Positions 55,814 through 63,865 of a DNA stretch of 64,000 bases are shown here, piece by piece. The stretch lies in NCBI RefSeq assembly GCF_032248455.1, contig NZ_JAVTTP010000001.1:434001-498000 (forward strand), given 5' to 3'. The translations under genes and the position numbers were made by a program. The notes beneath the pieces are model-generated. The model was not told the DNA's origin, searched no databases, and worked only from the letters and a program-made list of their open reading frames with translations. The first letter of the stretch is position 1. Each line of letters starts with the position of its first letter. Origin of the DNA: Pricia mediterranea. Lineage in GTDB: Bacteria > Bacteroidota > Bacteroidia > Flavobacteriales > Flavobacteriaceae.

Positions 55814-56217
55814 GTAATAGAAAAGAGAGAAGAGAAACAGAGAAGGGTGACGGATGACGGAGGACCTGCGAAAGAGCCAAGAATCAAAAGATAAGTGAAC
55901 GGAGAGAAGAGACCGGGGACTGATGACGGGTGACGGGTGACAAAATCGGTTGTACTTCTTAATTTTGTGGAAATTTGAGAGAGGCGCATTGGAAAGCCTC
56001 GTTGATGGAAAAAGTAAGGAAAATAGCGTGAACCCTGTCCTGAAAATCCGAAAAAGGCAGGCCCATGCCGAAAGCACCCCTGTGCCCTTTCATAGTTCTT
56101 GTTCCTTCCTTTCGTCCTTTGATCTACACTGCATCCCATCCGTTTTATTTCAAAGGAATAATGGTAAAACCAAAAAATCAAATTATTGCGACCCACTTTA
56201 ACCCTTAACCAACTGCC
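55814..56217. other. 404-bp pta-ackA spacer with short tandem GGTGAC-type repeats
   Basis: Contains clusters of GRTGACGG words (55845-55860 and 55924-55941). TAATTTTG at 55960-55967 is a perfect -7 box that could start an ackA transcript with a 250-nt leader. No supported gene. Confidence 0.45.
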
Positions 56218-57402
56218 ATGAAAATCCTGATTATCAACGCTGGGAGCTCCTCCATAAAATTCCAACTGATGCAAATGCCTTCCGAAAAGGTCATTTGCTC
56301 GGGGTTAGTAGAGCGTATCGGAGCCCCTAACGCCCTGATTATCTACCGGTCAGACTCCGCACAGATTAAAGAGCAGGAGGCCATTGCCACCCATAGCGAG
56401 GCGTTGCAACGAATCGCAGGGTTGCTGCTCGATCCGGTAAAGGGCGCTATAACAAATACGGATGAAATAGATACCATAGGCCACCGGGTCGTGCACGGGG
56501 GCGATTCCTACGCAGAAACGGTCGTTGTTACGGAAAAGGTCAAGGAAGAAATACAGGAATTCTCGGCCTTGGCGCCTTTGCACAATCCCCATAATCTAAA
56601 AGGTATCCAGATTGCGGAGATGCTATTCCCAAACGCGAAACAAGTCGCCGTATTCGATACGGCCTTCCACCAGTCCATGCCCGTGAAAGCACGTAAATAC
56701 GCCCTCCCGAATTCCTACTTCACGGAAAATAAGATCAAGGTGTATGGCTTTCACGGCACGAGCCATAAATATGTGTCCGAGAAAGCGATAGCATATCTAA
56801 AGCGGGAATCCCCGAAAATCATATCCATCCATCTAGGAAACGGCTGCAGTATGACCGCCGTCATCGACGGAAAAAGTGTGGATCACAGCATGGGATTCGC
56901 ACCTACTACGGGCTTGATTATGGGCACCAGAAGCGGCGATATCGATCCTTCCATCATTTTCCATCTCATAAATAGGTTGGGATATACTTCAGAGGAAGTA
57001 AATATCCTTTTGAACAAAAAAAGCGGCATGCTCGGGCTGACCGGATTTACGGATCTCCGGGACATCCAAGCGGGAGCTGAAAAAGGGGACGCCACCTGCC
57101 TGCTGGCACTTGACATGAACGCCTACCGGATCAAAAAGTACATCGGGGCCTACGCCGCCGCCATGAACGGACTCGACGCGGTGGTCTTTACCGCGGGAAT
57201 AGGCGAGAATTCGACGATGCTAAGAAAATTGATCTGTACCGATATGGAGTACTTCGGGCTTCAGCTTGACGATGTCAAAAACGACAAGAGGTCCGACATC
57301 CTACGGGAAATAAGCACAGTGGATTCCAAGGTCAAGGTGTTGGTAATCCCCACGAATGAAGAGTTGGAAATCGCAAAGCAGGTTTACGGACTGACCGATT
57401 AA
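56218..57402 (+). CDS. ackA: acetate kinase
   Basis: A 394-residue acetate kinase, converting acetyl phosphate and ADP to acetate and ATP. Motifs: MKILIINAGSSSIKFQLM (phosphate-1 region of the ASKHA fold), GHRVVHGG, YGFHGTSHKYVSEKA (signature), ISIHLGNGCSMTAV and TAGIGENSTMLRKL with the C-terminal VIPTNEELEIA. Length and motif set are normal. Together with pta it supports substrate-level ATP synthesis, in keeping with the low-energy theme of the neighbouring usp genes. Confidence 0.96.
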   Translation: MKILIINAGSSSIKFQLMQMPSEKVICSGLVERIGAPNALIIYRSDSAQIKEQEAIATHSEALQRIAGLLLDPVKGAITNTDEIDTIGHRVVHGGDSYAETVVVTEKVKEEIQEFSALAPLHNPHNLKGIQIAEMLFPNAKQVAVFDTAFHQSMPVKARKYALPNSYFTENKIKVYGFHGTSHKYVSEKAIAYLKRESPKIISIHLGNGCSMTAVIDGKSVDHSMGFAPTTGLIMGTRSGDIDPSIIFHLINRLGYTSEEVNILLNKKSGMLGLTGFTDLRDIQAGAEKGDATCLLALDMNAYRIKKYIGAYAAAMNGLDAVVFTAGIGENSTMLRKLICTDMEYFGLQLDDVKNDKRSDILREISTVDSKVKVLVIPTNEELEIAKQVYGLTD

Positions 57403-57442
57403 CTACTTTCGCGCTGTTCAGAACGCCATTTGCCGCCGAACA

Positions 57443-57485
57443 TGACCGATATCATGTTCTATATCTAAGTTTACCCATAGCTTTG
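57443..57485 (+). promoter_or_regulatory. FNR-like site 8 and -7 box (usp5 leader)
   Basis: TGACCGATATCA 57443-57454, a 23-nt gap, TAGCTTTG 57478-57485 (perfect TAnnTTTG). The usp5 ATG is another 230 nt downstream. Confidence 0.75.
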
Positions 57486-57504
57486 TTCGTTAAATCGAGA
57501 AACA

Positions 57505-57693
57505 ATGAAAACTGTGCGTATTGCTACCGAAAGAATCGAAATTTCGGTATTGATGTTGTGGATTGTATATCATATGAACATTCGATTCGGGAACTTCTTC
57601 CCGACCGTCGATGTTCCCCGATTGCAGCCGGTCACGGTTGGGGGTATCCGACCTTATCCGAGCTATAGAGGAATAGCTGGAATTCATTCTTGA
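57505..57693 (+). CDS. possible small ORF in the usp5 leader
   Basis: A 62-codon ORF starting about 15-20 nt after the predicted transcript start and ending 21 bp before usp5. It begins MKTVRIATERIEISVLML. No known family, and another frame is open for 61 codons over the same bases, so this may be a decayed gene or untranslated leader. The position behind an FNR-like promoter is the only support. Confidence 0.3.
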   Translation: MKTVRIATERIEISVLMLWIVYHMNIRFGNFFPTVDVPRLQPVTVGGIRPYPSYRGIAGIHS

Positions 57694-57714
57694 TGACACC
57701 TAAAAGCTGATTGT

Positions 57715-58560
57715 ATGCAAAACATCTTGGTTCCGACGGATTTTTCCAGAAATGCATATCATGCCCTGCGGTACGCTACAGCCCTTTTAAAGGAGAGGGA
57801 CTGTACCTTTTTTTTACTGAACGTATATGAAAACCAAAAGGGTTTTAAGAACAAAACCAGGGGAAGCGCAGACGGGCAGGTTTCCGACAAAAGGAAGAAG
57901 GCATCCGAAGCCAAGTTGCAGGTCACCATTGATCGGATCGAAAAAGAGAACATGAATGGCAACCATTCTTACGAGCTGATTTCGGAAGCTTCAGACCTGA
58001 ACAGTACCGTACAGGGTCTAATCAAGGAGCTGAATATCGATTTGATCGTACTGGGCAATAAAGGGGAAACTAGCAGCATTCCCCTATTTCTGGGAAGTAC
58101 CACCGCATCGGCAATACAGTCCGTGAAGAAATGTCCGATATTGACCGTTCCCAACGACGCCGATCTCGAAGTTCCTCACGAAATGGCGTTCGCGACGGAT
58201 TTTAAAAAAGAATTGAGTCCAGAGGTCTTGAACGCCCTGAAGTCGATGGCCTTGCTCTGCGGTTCGGCCGTTCGTATTGTGCATATCGACGAAGGCACCG
58301 GCTTGAACCATGCACAGAAAGCGAACCTCGATGTTCTTCTAGACCATTTGCACCCCATGGCTTATTCCGTCAATAAAATTCCCAACTTCATCAGTAAGGC
58401 TAAGATTATCGAAGTTTTCATGAAAAATTCGGATATAGAAGTGCTTGCCATGGTACAAAACGAACACGGCGAATTGGAAAAAATGCTTCGCGAACCCGTT
58501 ATCGAAACCATGGTTACGAAAATCAACGTACCATTTTTTGTAGTTCCGGAAGCGTCGTAA
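57715..58560 (+). CDS. universal stress protein, two USP domains (usp5)
   Basis: A 281-residue tandem USP, start MQNILVPTDFSRNAYHALRY at 57715. Domain 1 carries the loop LGNKGETSSIPLFLGSTT (G-x2-G-x9-G-S), so nucleotide binding is possible. Domain 2 (EMAFATDFKKELSPEVLNAL onward) lacks the loop. The end, INVPFFVVPEAS, mirrors usp2-usp4. It shares the class II-like FNR promoter type, though with a longer leader. Confidence 0.9.
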   Translation: MQNILVPTDFSRNAYHALRYATALLKERDCTFFLLNVYENQKGFKNKTRGSADGQVSDKRKKASEAKLQVTIDRIEKENMNGNHSYELISEASDLNSTVQGLIKELNIDLIVLGNKGETSSIPLFLGSTTASAIQSVKKCPILTVPNDADLEVPHEMAFATDFKKELSPEVLNALKSMALLCGSAVRIVHIDEGTGLNHAQKANLDVLLDHLHPMAYSVNKIPNFISKAKIIEVFMKNSDIEVLAMVQNEHGELEKMLREPVIETMVTKINVPFFVVPEAS

Positions 58561-58717
58561 ATATGCGTTCCTCAGGTCTGAAAAAAAATCGAAGTGACTG
58601 TTTTTGTCTTTACGATGTGGTGGCAACTTCAACAATAGCGTCAAAAACATCATCGTTTTAGCTCAAAATCCTCAAACTAAACCCATACATTTACTAACTA
58701 ATTTAAAAACGCAACTA

Positions 58718-59059
58718 ATGGACAAGAACTCAAATATTGGTCTGGCACTCATCACTGGTGCTGCCTTAGGCGCGGCATTCTCGATTTTATATGCCCCCGC
58801 CCGAGGTGTCGAGACAAGACAAAGAATTATCGATAGTACGGAAAGCGCAGCGGATGCTTTGCTGAGGGCTGCCGATCAACTTAAGAACTCCGCCACCAAT
58901 GTGGTTGTGGAGAAGAAGGGAAATCTGGAAGCCCAGTTGAACTCCGTCTTTTCCAGAACCGCTCACGAGCAGGACGAACTTATTGCCCTACTCGAGCAAA
59001 AGCTGGATTCCCTTAAAAAGAAGGGACGTAAAATCAATAAGAAAGCAGCAAAAGCGTAA
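58718..59059 (+). CDS. YtxH-domain protein
   Basis: A 113-residue protein, start ATG 58718 (the ORF opens at 58604 but those codons lie in the upstream spacer). A single N-terminal glycine/alanine-rich helix (IGLALITGAALGAAFSILYAP) is followed by the YtxH signature A-P-A-R-G-x-x-T-R and a long amphipathic coiled coil ending in a Lys-rich tail (KKKGRKINKKAAKA). YtxH proteins are membrane-anchored general stress proteins. An intrinsic terminator follows at 59098. Confidence 0.82.
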   Translation: MDKNSNIGLALITGAALGAAFSILYAPARGVETRQRIIDSTESAADALLRAADQLKNSATNVVVEKKGNLEAQLNSVFSRTAHEQDELIALLEQKLDSLKKKGRKINKKAAKA

Positions 59060-59097
59060 AGCGCAAGGCGGACAGGTTCTTTCAAATTCCAACGATT

Positions 59098-59127
59098 AAA
59101 AAAACCCCGAGAATTCGGGGTTTTTTC
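59098..59127 (+). terminator. strong intrinsic terminator after ytxH-like gene
   Basis: AAAACCCCGA 59101-59110, loop GAAT, TCGGGGTTTT 59115-59124 with further A and T pairs outside. Works in both directions. Confidence 0.88.
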
Positions 59128-59219
59128 ATTGTCGGATACGCCAACTCATTCTTGCACTAAAGTGAATTACCTCAGGGACTTCATGCCGAATCGGTCACTG
59201 ACCGCTTTCGAACATAACC

Positions 59220-60371
59220 TCAATACCGATACAGTGCGTTGACCCGAGAATGCGAATTGGGCATTTCATCTTTTTCCAACAGGTAAACCGAACCGCCGTT
59301 CAAAAACGTGGTAATCGCCGCCCTGTTCAATAGACATTCGTTGTTTGGCGTACTTTTTTCATCGACCCGAACCTCGTTAGTTTCAGAATTGTAAACTCCC
59401 CATAGATCCATCCTGTTTTCGACGAATAGCACTTCGACCTGGCCTCCCAGAGCCTTTGGTAGTACATGACTGATTGAAGATGATGTTTTCCCCGAACCCT
59501 CGTGCTCCTTGAATTCCTTTATTTTTTCGACCCGTTCGCGATTGAAAATGGGAGCCACTTTGTCCCAGGCCATTTCATGCAGGTCGAACTTGTTTACATT
59601 AGAGGGACTGGTGGAGATAAAATCCTCCGAAAGATGGGCATACGTATTCTCCCTTTGATAAATAGGATATAGATAATCGTGCGTTGCGAGAATCATAGGA
59701 GCGGTCTCATCGCGGAGCAATGTCTTCAATCCCTTATCGATAGCCCTAAAATAACGGGCAATCTCCGATTGTCGACCGCGATCTGCCTCTGCGTGCCCGT
59801 GGTACATAGCACGGCCCTGCGAATCGCCAAGACCCCTATATTGAAGGTTTTTCGGTTCATAATCGTGCCCCACTTTATCCTGAAGCGAAGCAGGCACCAG
59901 GTCGTCGATCTCCACATCGGTAATACTGTGCCGCGTCTGCTCGTAGAGCTTGACATAGTTTTGTTCCAGGGCCAAGACATAATACGTACCATCCCCAGTA
60001 AACATGGGCATCAACGGTTTTAGATAAAAACTGTTCCCCATATAGTGAAACTGTTCGAAATAGACGGGCAAGGTAAATTTCTTGAAGAACCCGTCGCAAA
60101 GAAACAGGGCCAAACCATCCGACCGCTGGCGCCAGAAGCCGGTATCGTTTAACAAGTCTTGCACCGGGGCCACCCATTTGTCGACTTCGACAGGGCCCAT
60201 TGAAGCCGACAATTTGTGCCGTATCGCTTTTAGTTCGTTCTTAAGCTTTAAGGCATCCTTTCCATCGTTGACCCCTTCCCCAGCCCTATGGGTGGGTATA
60301 AAAATAGACACACAATTTTCAGCTCGAATCGTATCCAATGCCTCAACATCCTTTTTCGTTATCAACTTCAT
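59220..60371 (-). CDS. baeRF-family (bacterial eRF1-like) protein
   Basis: A 383-residue soluble protein. It resembles the bacterial archaeo-eukaryotic release factor (baeRF) families: N-terminal ENCVSIFIPTHRAGEGVNDG, the DGLALFLCDGF strand, YFEQFHYMGNSFYLKPLMPM, YVLALEQNYVKLYE and, near the end, HVLPKALGGQVEVLFVENRM followed by NNECLLNRAAITTFLNGG. Such proteins share the eRF1 middle/C-terminal fold and are predicted to act on stalled or resting ribosomes. I infer a role in translation under stress, as its promoter has the FNR-like site. Confidence 0.8.
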   Translation of the reverse strand: MKLITKKDVEALDTIRAENCVSIFIPTHRAGEGVNDGKDALKLKNELKAIRHKLSASMGPVEVDKWVAPVQDLLNDTGFWRQRSDGLALFLCDGFFKKFTLPVYFEQFHYMGNSFYLKPLMPMFTGDGTYYVLALEQNYVKLYEQTRHSITDVEIDDLVPASLQDKVGHDYEPKNLQYRGLGDSQGRAMYHGHAEADRGRQSEIARYFRAIDKGLKTLLRDETAPMILATHDYLYPIYQRENTYAHLSEDFISTSPSNVNKFDLHEMAWDKVAPIFNRERVEKIKEFKEHEGSGKTSSSISHVLPKALGGQVEVLFVENRMDLWGVYNSETNEVRVDEKSTPNNECLLNRAAITTFLNGGSVYLLEKDEMPNSHSRVNALYRY

Positions 60372-60397
60372 ACGTACAGTTTTAAATATTAATAGTT

Positions 60398-60440
60398 TGA
60401 AGATAAGCTACACAGGTACAAGATGACATGATATTGATCA
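60398..60440 (-). promoter_or_regulatory. FNR-like site 9 and -7 box (baeRF gene)
   Basis: On the minus strand TGATCAATATCA (60440-60429), a 23-nt gap, TATCTTCA (60405-60398; six of the eight -7 positions). A weaker -7 box, but at the same spacing; the start codon is 27 nt further. Confidence 0.6.
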
Positions 60441-60575
60441 GGATTCGGTCAACATTATAAAAACTTTACCATACCAGGATGCATTGTCGCAATCGGGAAA
60501 TTAATACGATGCTTATCTTTTTTCATTCCATCCAAACCAAAAGCTTTATTTTAGTGGGGCAAACTGTGGGGCCTT

Positions 60576-62345
60576 ATGGAAATAAATCTAATTCTTACAT
60601 TCTGTATCATCGGTATCGGGGTGTTTCTTTTTGTAAGGGATTATTTTTCGATAGATACGACCTCCGTCTTGATCATGGCGCTCTTCATTGTGGCGGGGGT
60701 TTTAAGTCCCGAAGAAGGCTTTTCGGGCTTCAACCATCCGGCCACCTTGACCTTGGGCTGTATTTTTGTGGTCAGTGGGGGCATCTTCAATTCTGGAATT
60801 TTAAACGGATTGAGCCATCGCATTATAAAGCTGGCCAAAATCCACTACTCGGTCGCCTTGGTTACCTTTTGCCTGCTCGCTGGGATATTTTCAGCTTTTA
60901 TCAATGATACTGCCGTTGTCGCCCTACTCTTACCCATTGCCTTGACCGTTTGCAGGGAGACGGGCATTAGCCCGGGAAAGCTATTGATGCCTATCTCGTT
61001 CGCCGCGCTGTTCGGAGGCACCTGTACCTTGGTCGGGACATCGACGAATATTCTGGTCAGTAGTTACGCCAAGAAATTCGGACTGGAAGAGTTCGGGATG
61101 TTCGAGTTCAGCGCGCCGGCCCTCTGCTTGTTAGTTGTAGGTTTTGTCTACATATTCTTGGTGGCTCCCCTTTTACTACCGAAAAGCAAAGAGGACGAGC
61201 TTCTGATCGAAAAGGCAGAGGAATACATTACGGAACTTGAAGTTGCAGCCGATAATTCCGACCGCAACGGCATGGTAGTAGACTCTAGGTTGGTGGCAGA
61301 TTTCGATGTGCGCATTCTATCTATTTTGAGGGATGGCATCCTCAACCATCAAGTGGGACCCGAGACGCTGTTGGTTGAAGGGGATATTCTAAAGGTAATT
61401 GTTCCCCCATCCAGATTTAATCGGCTTTTGGATGCAAAAGGATATCATATTGTCGGCGACAAACGCAAGGAAACCGATCATGAGGATGACACTTACCATT
61501 TGTACGAGGTTATCCTGCCTTTCGGCTCTCAGCTGACCGGGAGCTCACTGTTCAACCTTAGGTTCAGTCAGAAATACAACCTGTCGGTGCTGGCTATTCG
61601 TCAGCGGAATGAAATCATTATGGACAAGCTGGCACGGGTGGCATTGCGGTCAGGAGATATGTTATTGGTGCTGGGAAAACAAGAAAATATCGACCGTCTC
61701 GAATCCCAGAAACTTATCGTCACCCTTTCCCAATACGACGAAAAAAAGACGAATTACAAAAAGGCGATTCCCGCGATCTTAATTGGCATTGGAGTCATCC
61801 TGGCCGCCGCCGTCAACTTGACCACAATTTTGATCAGTGCTATGATCGGGGCGCTGCTTATGATCTTGACCGGGGTCTTGAAACCCAACGAAGCGTACAA
61901 AGCGGTAGAATGGCAGGTTATCTTTATGATGGCCGGGGTACTTTCGATGGGGGCAGCCCTCGAAAAAACGGGAGGTGCGGAGATGATCGCCTCATTTACG
62001 CAGGACAACTTGGGGCAATACGACCCGCGCATCACCCTGAGCATTATTTATCTGGTCTCGTTCGTTTCTACCAATTTAATTTCAAGCAAGGCGACCGCCG
62101 CCCTGATGGCACCGATCGTCATCAGTCTTGCCGCGGCCATGGAAGTCAGTTACAGACCTTTTTTGGTGGCGGTCATGTTCGCCTGCTCCTTAACCTTTAT
62201 GACCCCTATGAGCTATCCCACGAACACCATGGTATATGCGCCCGGCAACTATAAGTTCAACGACTTTTTGAAATTCGGCACGCCCCTGAACCTGATTACC
62301 TGGGTAGCGGCATCTTTTGTTATTCCGTATTTTTTTCCATTTTGA
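60576..62345 (+). CDS. SLC13/DASS-type permease with two RCK_C (TrkA-C) domains
   Basis: A 589-residue transporter. The membrane part is split in two halves: about residues 5-210 (FSAFINDTAVVALLLPIALT, FGGTCTLVGTSTNILVSSY, the S-N-T/S-T-N motif that binds Na+ or substrate) and 395-589 (MMAGVLSMGAALEKTGGAEM, NLISSKATAALMAPIVISLA, TFMTPMSYPTNTMVYAPGNY). Between them are two RCK_C domains (about 225-300 and 305-390) predicted to sense a ligand. Homologues carry sulfate, phosphate or dicarboxylates. It follows the baeRF gene divergently. Confidence 0.9.
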   Translation: MEINLILTFCIIGIGVFLFVRDYFSIDTTSVLIMALFIVAGVLSPEEGFSGFNHPATLTLGCIFVVSGGIFNSGILNGLSHRIIKLAKIHYSVALVTFCLLAGIFSAFINDTAVVALLLPIALTVCRETGISPGKLLMPISFAALFGGTCTLVGTSTNILVSSYAKKFGLEEFGMFEFSAPALCLLVVGFVYIFLVAPLLLPKSKEDELLIEKAEEYITELEVAADNSDRNGMVVDSRLVADFDVRILSILRDGILNHQVGPETLLVEGDILKVIVPPSRFNRLLDAKGYHIVGDKRKETDHEDDTYHLYEVILPFGSQLTGSSLFNLRFSQKYNLSVLAIRQRNEIIMDKLARVALRSGDMLLVLGKQENIDRLESQKLIVTLSQYDEKKTNYKKAIPAILIGIGVILAAAVNLTTILISAMIGALLMILTGVLKPNEAYKAVEWQVIFMMAGVLSMGAALEKTGGAEMIASFTQDNLGQYDPRITLSIIYLVSFVSTNLISSKATAALMAPIVISLAAAMEVSYRPFLVAVMFACSLTFMTPMSYPTNTMVYAPGNYKFNDFLKFGTPLNLITWVAASFVIPYFFPF

Positions 62346-62471
62346 TGGACCCCGATAGCGGACAAACAGAACATACAATGAATGAGAAGGAAGCAGTAAG
62401 TTTACACGGGTCACAACGATTGGCGCCTACCGCTGTAGCAACCTTCGGACAAAGTAACGGTCATCGCACGA

Positions 62472-63611
62472 TTAGTTGTTCCGTGCCTTGTGGTTATCCA
62501 AGACGTCCAAGGTTTCCTTGATAGGAAGCGCTTTGACCGCCCTACCCTGTTGTCCCACCATATCTTCTGCCATAAACAACGAATTGTATATCGATTCCTC
62601 GGTGGCTTCTACAACCGCCAAAAATAAGGGGGACATAAAATCGTTCAACACCCTCGGAGCATTGTTTTCAATCGAATTGGGACTATAAGGTACCCTGGTT
62701 TCTTTATGGGTACTGAACGCAATACTGTAATCCCCGCTACCGTTCGATGAAAACGACCCTACCCTACCGAAAGCGAGAAAAGAACGCCGAGCCAATCGCT
62801 GTAAATTTCTACTCGAAAGCGGGGCATCGGTTGCGATGATGATCATACAGGAACCGTCGACCACATAAGGCACGCCTTCCGCCATATAAAAGTTGTTCAA
62901 TTCCCGGCCGACGGGAGCTCCGTTGATCCTCAATATACCACCGAAATTCGTTTGTACCAAAACACCTACCGTATAGCCCCCTTTATTCTTGGGGAGCACT
63001 CGCGAAGATGTCCCAATTCCCCCTTTGAACCCAAGACACCGGGTCCCGGTACCGGCTCCGACGTTGCCCTCGTCCACCTTAGTGTTCGAAGCATTTTGTA
63101 TGGCTTCCAAAACATCGGACGATTTCACATGGCGCCCCCGAATATCGTTCAACCACCCGTCATTGGTCTCCCCCACTATGGGATTGAGCGACCGCACGTC
63201 GGAATTTTCAGGAATATCAAGCATATAATCGATCAAGGCATTGGCGACAGTAAACGTATTCAAGGTATTGGTAAGGGCGATAGGGGATTCGATATTTCCT
63301 AATTCCTCAATTTGGGTGGTACCCACCGACTTGCCGAACCCGTTGCCGACAAAAATGCCGGCAGGAACTTTTTCCTTAAAAATGTTTCCTTGATGTGGCA
63401 GAATCACTGTTACCCCGGTGCGGACCGAGTCGCCCTGGATCAAGGACCTGTGACCTACCGACACCCCCTCCACATCGGTGATTGCATTATTGCTGCCCGG
63501 GGTCAAAATTCCAGAAACGACCCCTATGTCCCGTGCCCTGGCACGTTCTTGGGCAGAAATTATCGTAGGAAGATAGAGGAGCACTATTAAAATGCAGATG
63601 TATCGTATCAT
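62472..63611 (-). CDS. P1-family peptidase (DmpA-like)
   Basis: A 379-residue secreted peptidase. Start taken at MIRYICILIVLLYLPTIISA (63611), which forms a signal peptide before QERARARDIG; the longer ORF to 63734 runs through the upstream spacer. DmpA features: ARDIGVVSGILTPGSNNAIT, DVEGVSVGHRSLI, GNVGAGTGTRCLGFKGGIGT and VDGSCMIIIATDAPLSSRNL, in which the G-S pair is the self-processing nucleophile. Family members hydrolyse D-amino-acid or beta-peptides. The gene is divergent from leader B. Confidence 0.88.
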   Translation of the reverse strand: MIRYICILIVLLYLPTIISAQERARARDIGVVSGILTPGSNNAITDVEGVSVGHRSLIQGDSVRTGVTVILPHQGNIFKEKVPAGIFVGNGFGKSVGTTQIEELGNIESPIALTNTLNTFTVANALIDYMLDIPENSDVRSLNPIVGETNDGWLNDIRGRHVKSSDVLEAIQNASNTKVDEGNVGAGTGTRCLGFKGGIGTSSRVLPKNKGGYTVGVLVQTNFGGILRINGAPVGRELNNFYMAEGVPYVVDGSCMIIIATDAPLSSRNLQRLARRSFLAFGRVGSFSSNGSGDYSIAFSTHKETRVPYSPNSIENNAPRVLNDFMSPLFLAVVEATEESIYNSLFMAEDMVGQQGRAVKALPIKETLDVLDNHKARNN

Positions 63612-63725
63612 CTCAAGGTAGAATGTGATTTCTGTGGAGCAATATACAATTTTCGAGCTACTTTTTATAGCGATAACAACGGAGGCGTGCCTTGTTGCCT
63701 GCTCGAAAATTTCGTATTTTATAGC

Positions 63726-63779
63726 ATGAAACAAGCACTAAAAAATTTTAAAAATTTCTTCAAAAAAGGTAATGTTTAA
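63726..63779 (+). CDS. 17-aa leader peptide, copy B
   Basis: MKQALKNFKNFFKKGNV, stop TAA 63777-63779. It matches copy A (19541-19488) at 14 of 17 residues, with the same length and frame. It is preceded by a short AT-rich stretch and followed 14 nt later by the leader hairpin. See copy A for the interpretation. Confidence 0.65.
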   Translation: MKQALKNFKNFFKKGNV

Positions 63780-63865
63780 AATTTTTGATGCGAGAGCGCA
63801 GGGTTTGCACGCGTTCTTAATTTTTCAATTAACTAAGCTTCTCTTAATTAAAAAGATTTAAACGC
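63726..63865 (+). promoter_or_regulatory. conserved leader, copy B (upstream of last gene)
   Basis: The 17-codon ORF, a GAGCGC/GCGTTC hairpin at 63794-63816 with the same 23-nt span as copy A (one G-U pair, two mismatches near the loop), an AT-rich spacer and GATTTAAACGCATG at the start codon of the next gene. Order and spacing match copy A. Confidence 0.75.

Noticed and set aside
55845-55941. Short repeats in the pta-ackA spacer as a CRISPR array
   Set aside because: Units are 7 nt, imperfect, without spacers of regular length and without cas genes.
57483-57668. Alternative 61-codon frame in the usp5 leader
   Set aside because: It begins inside the -7 box, so it would precede the predicted transcript start.
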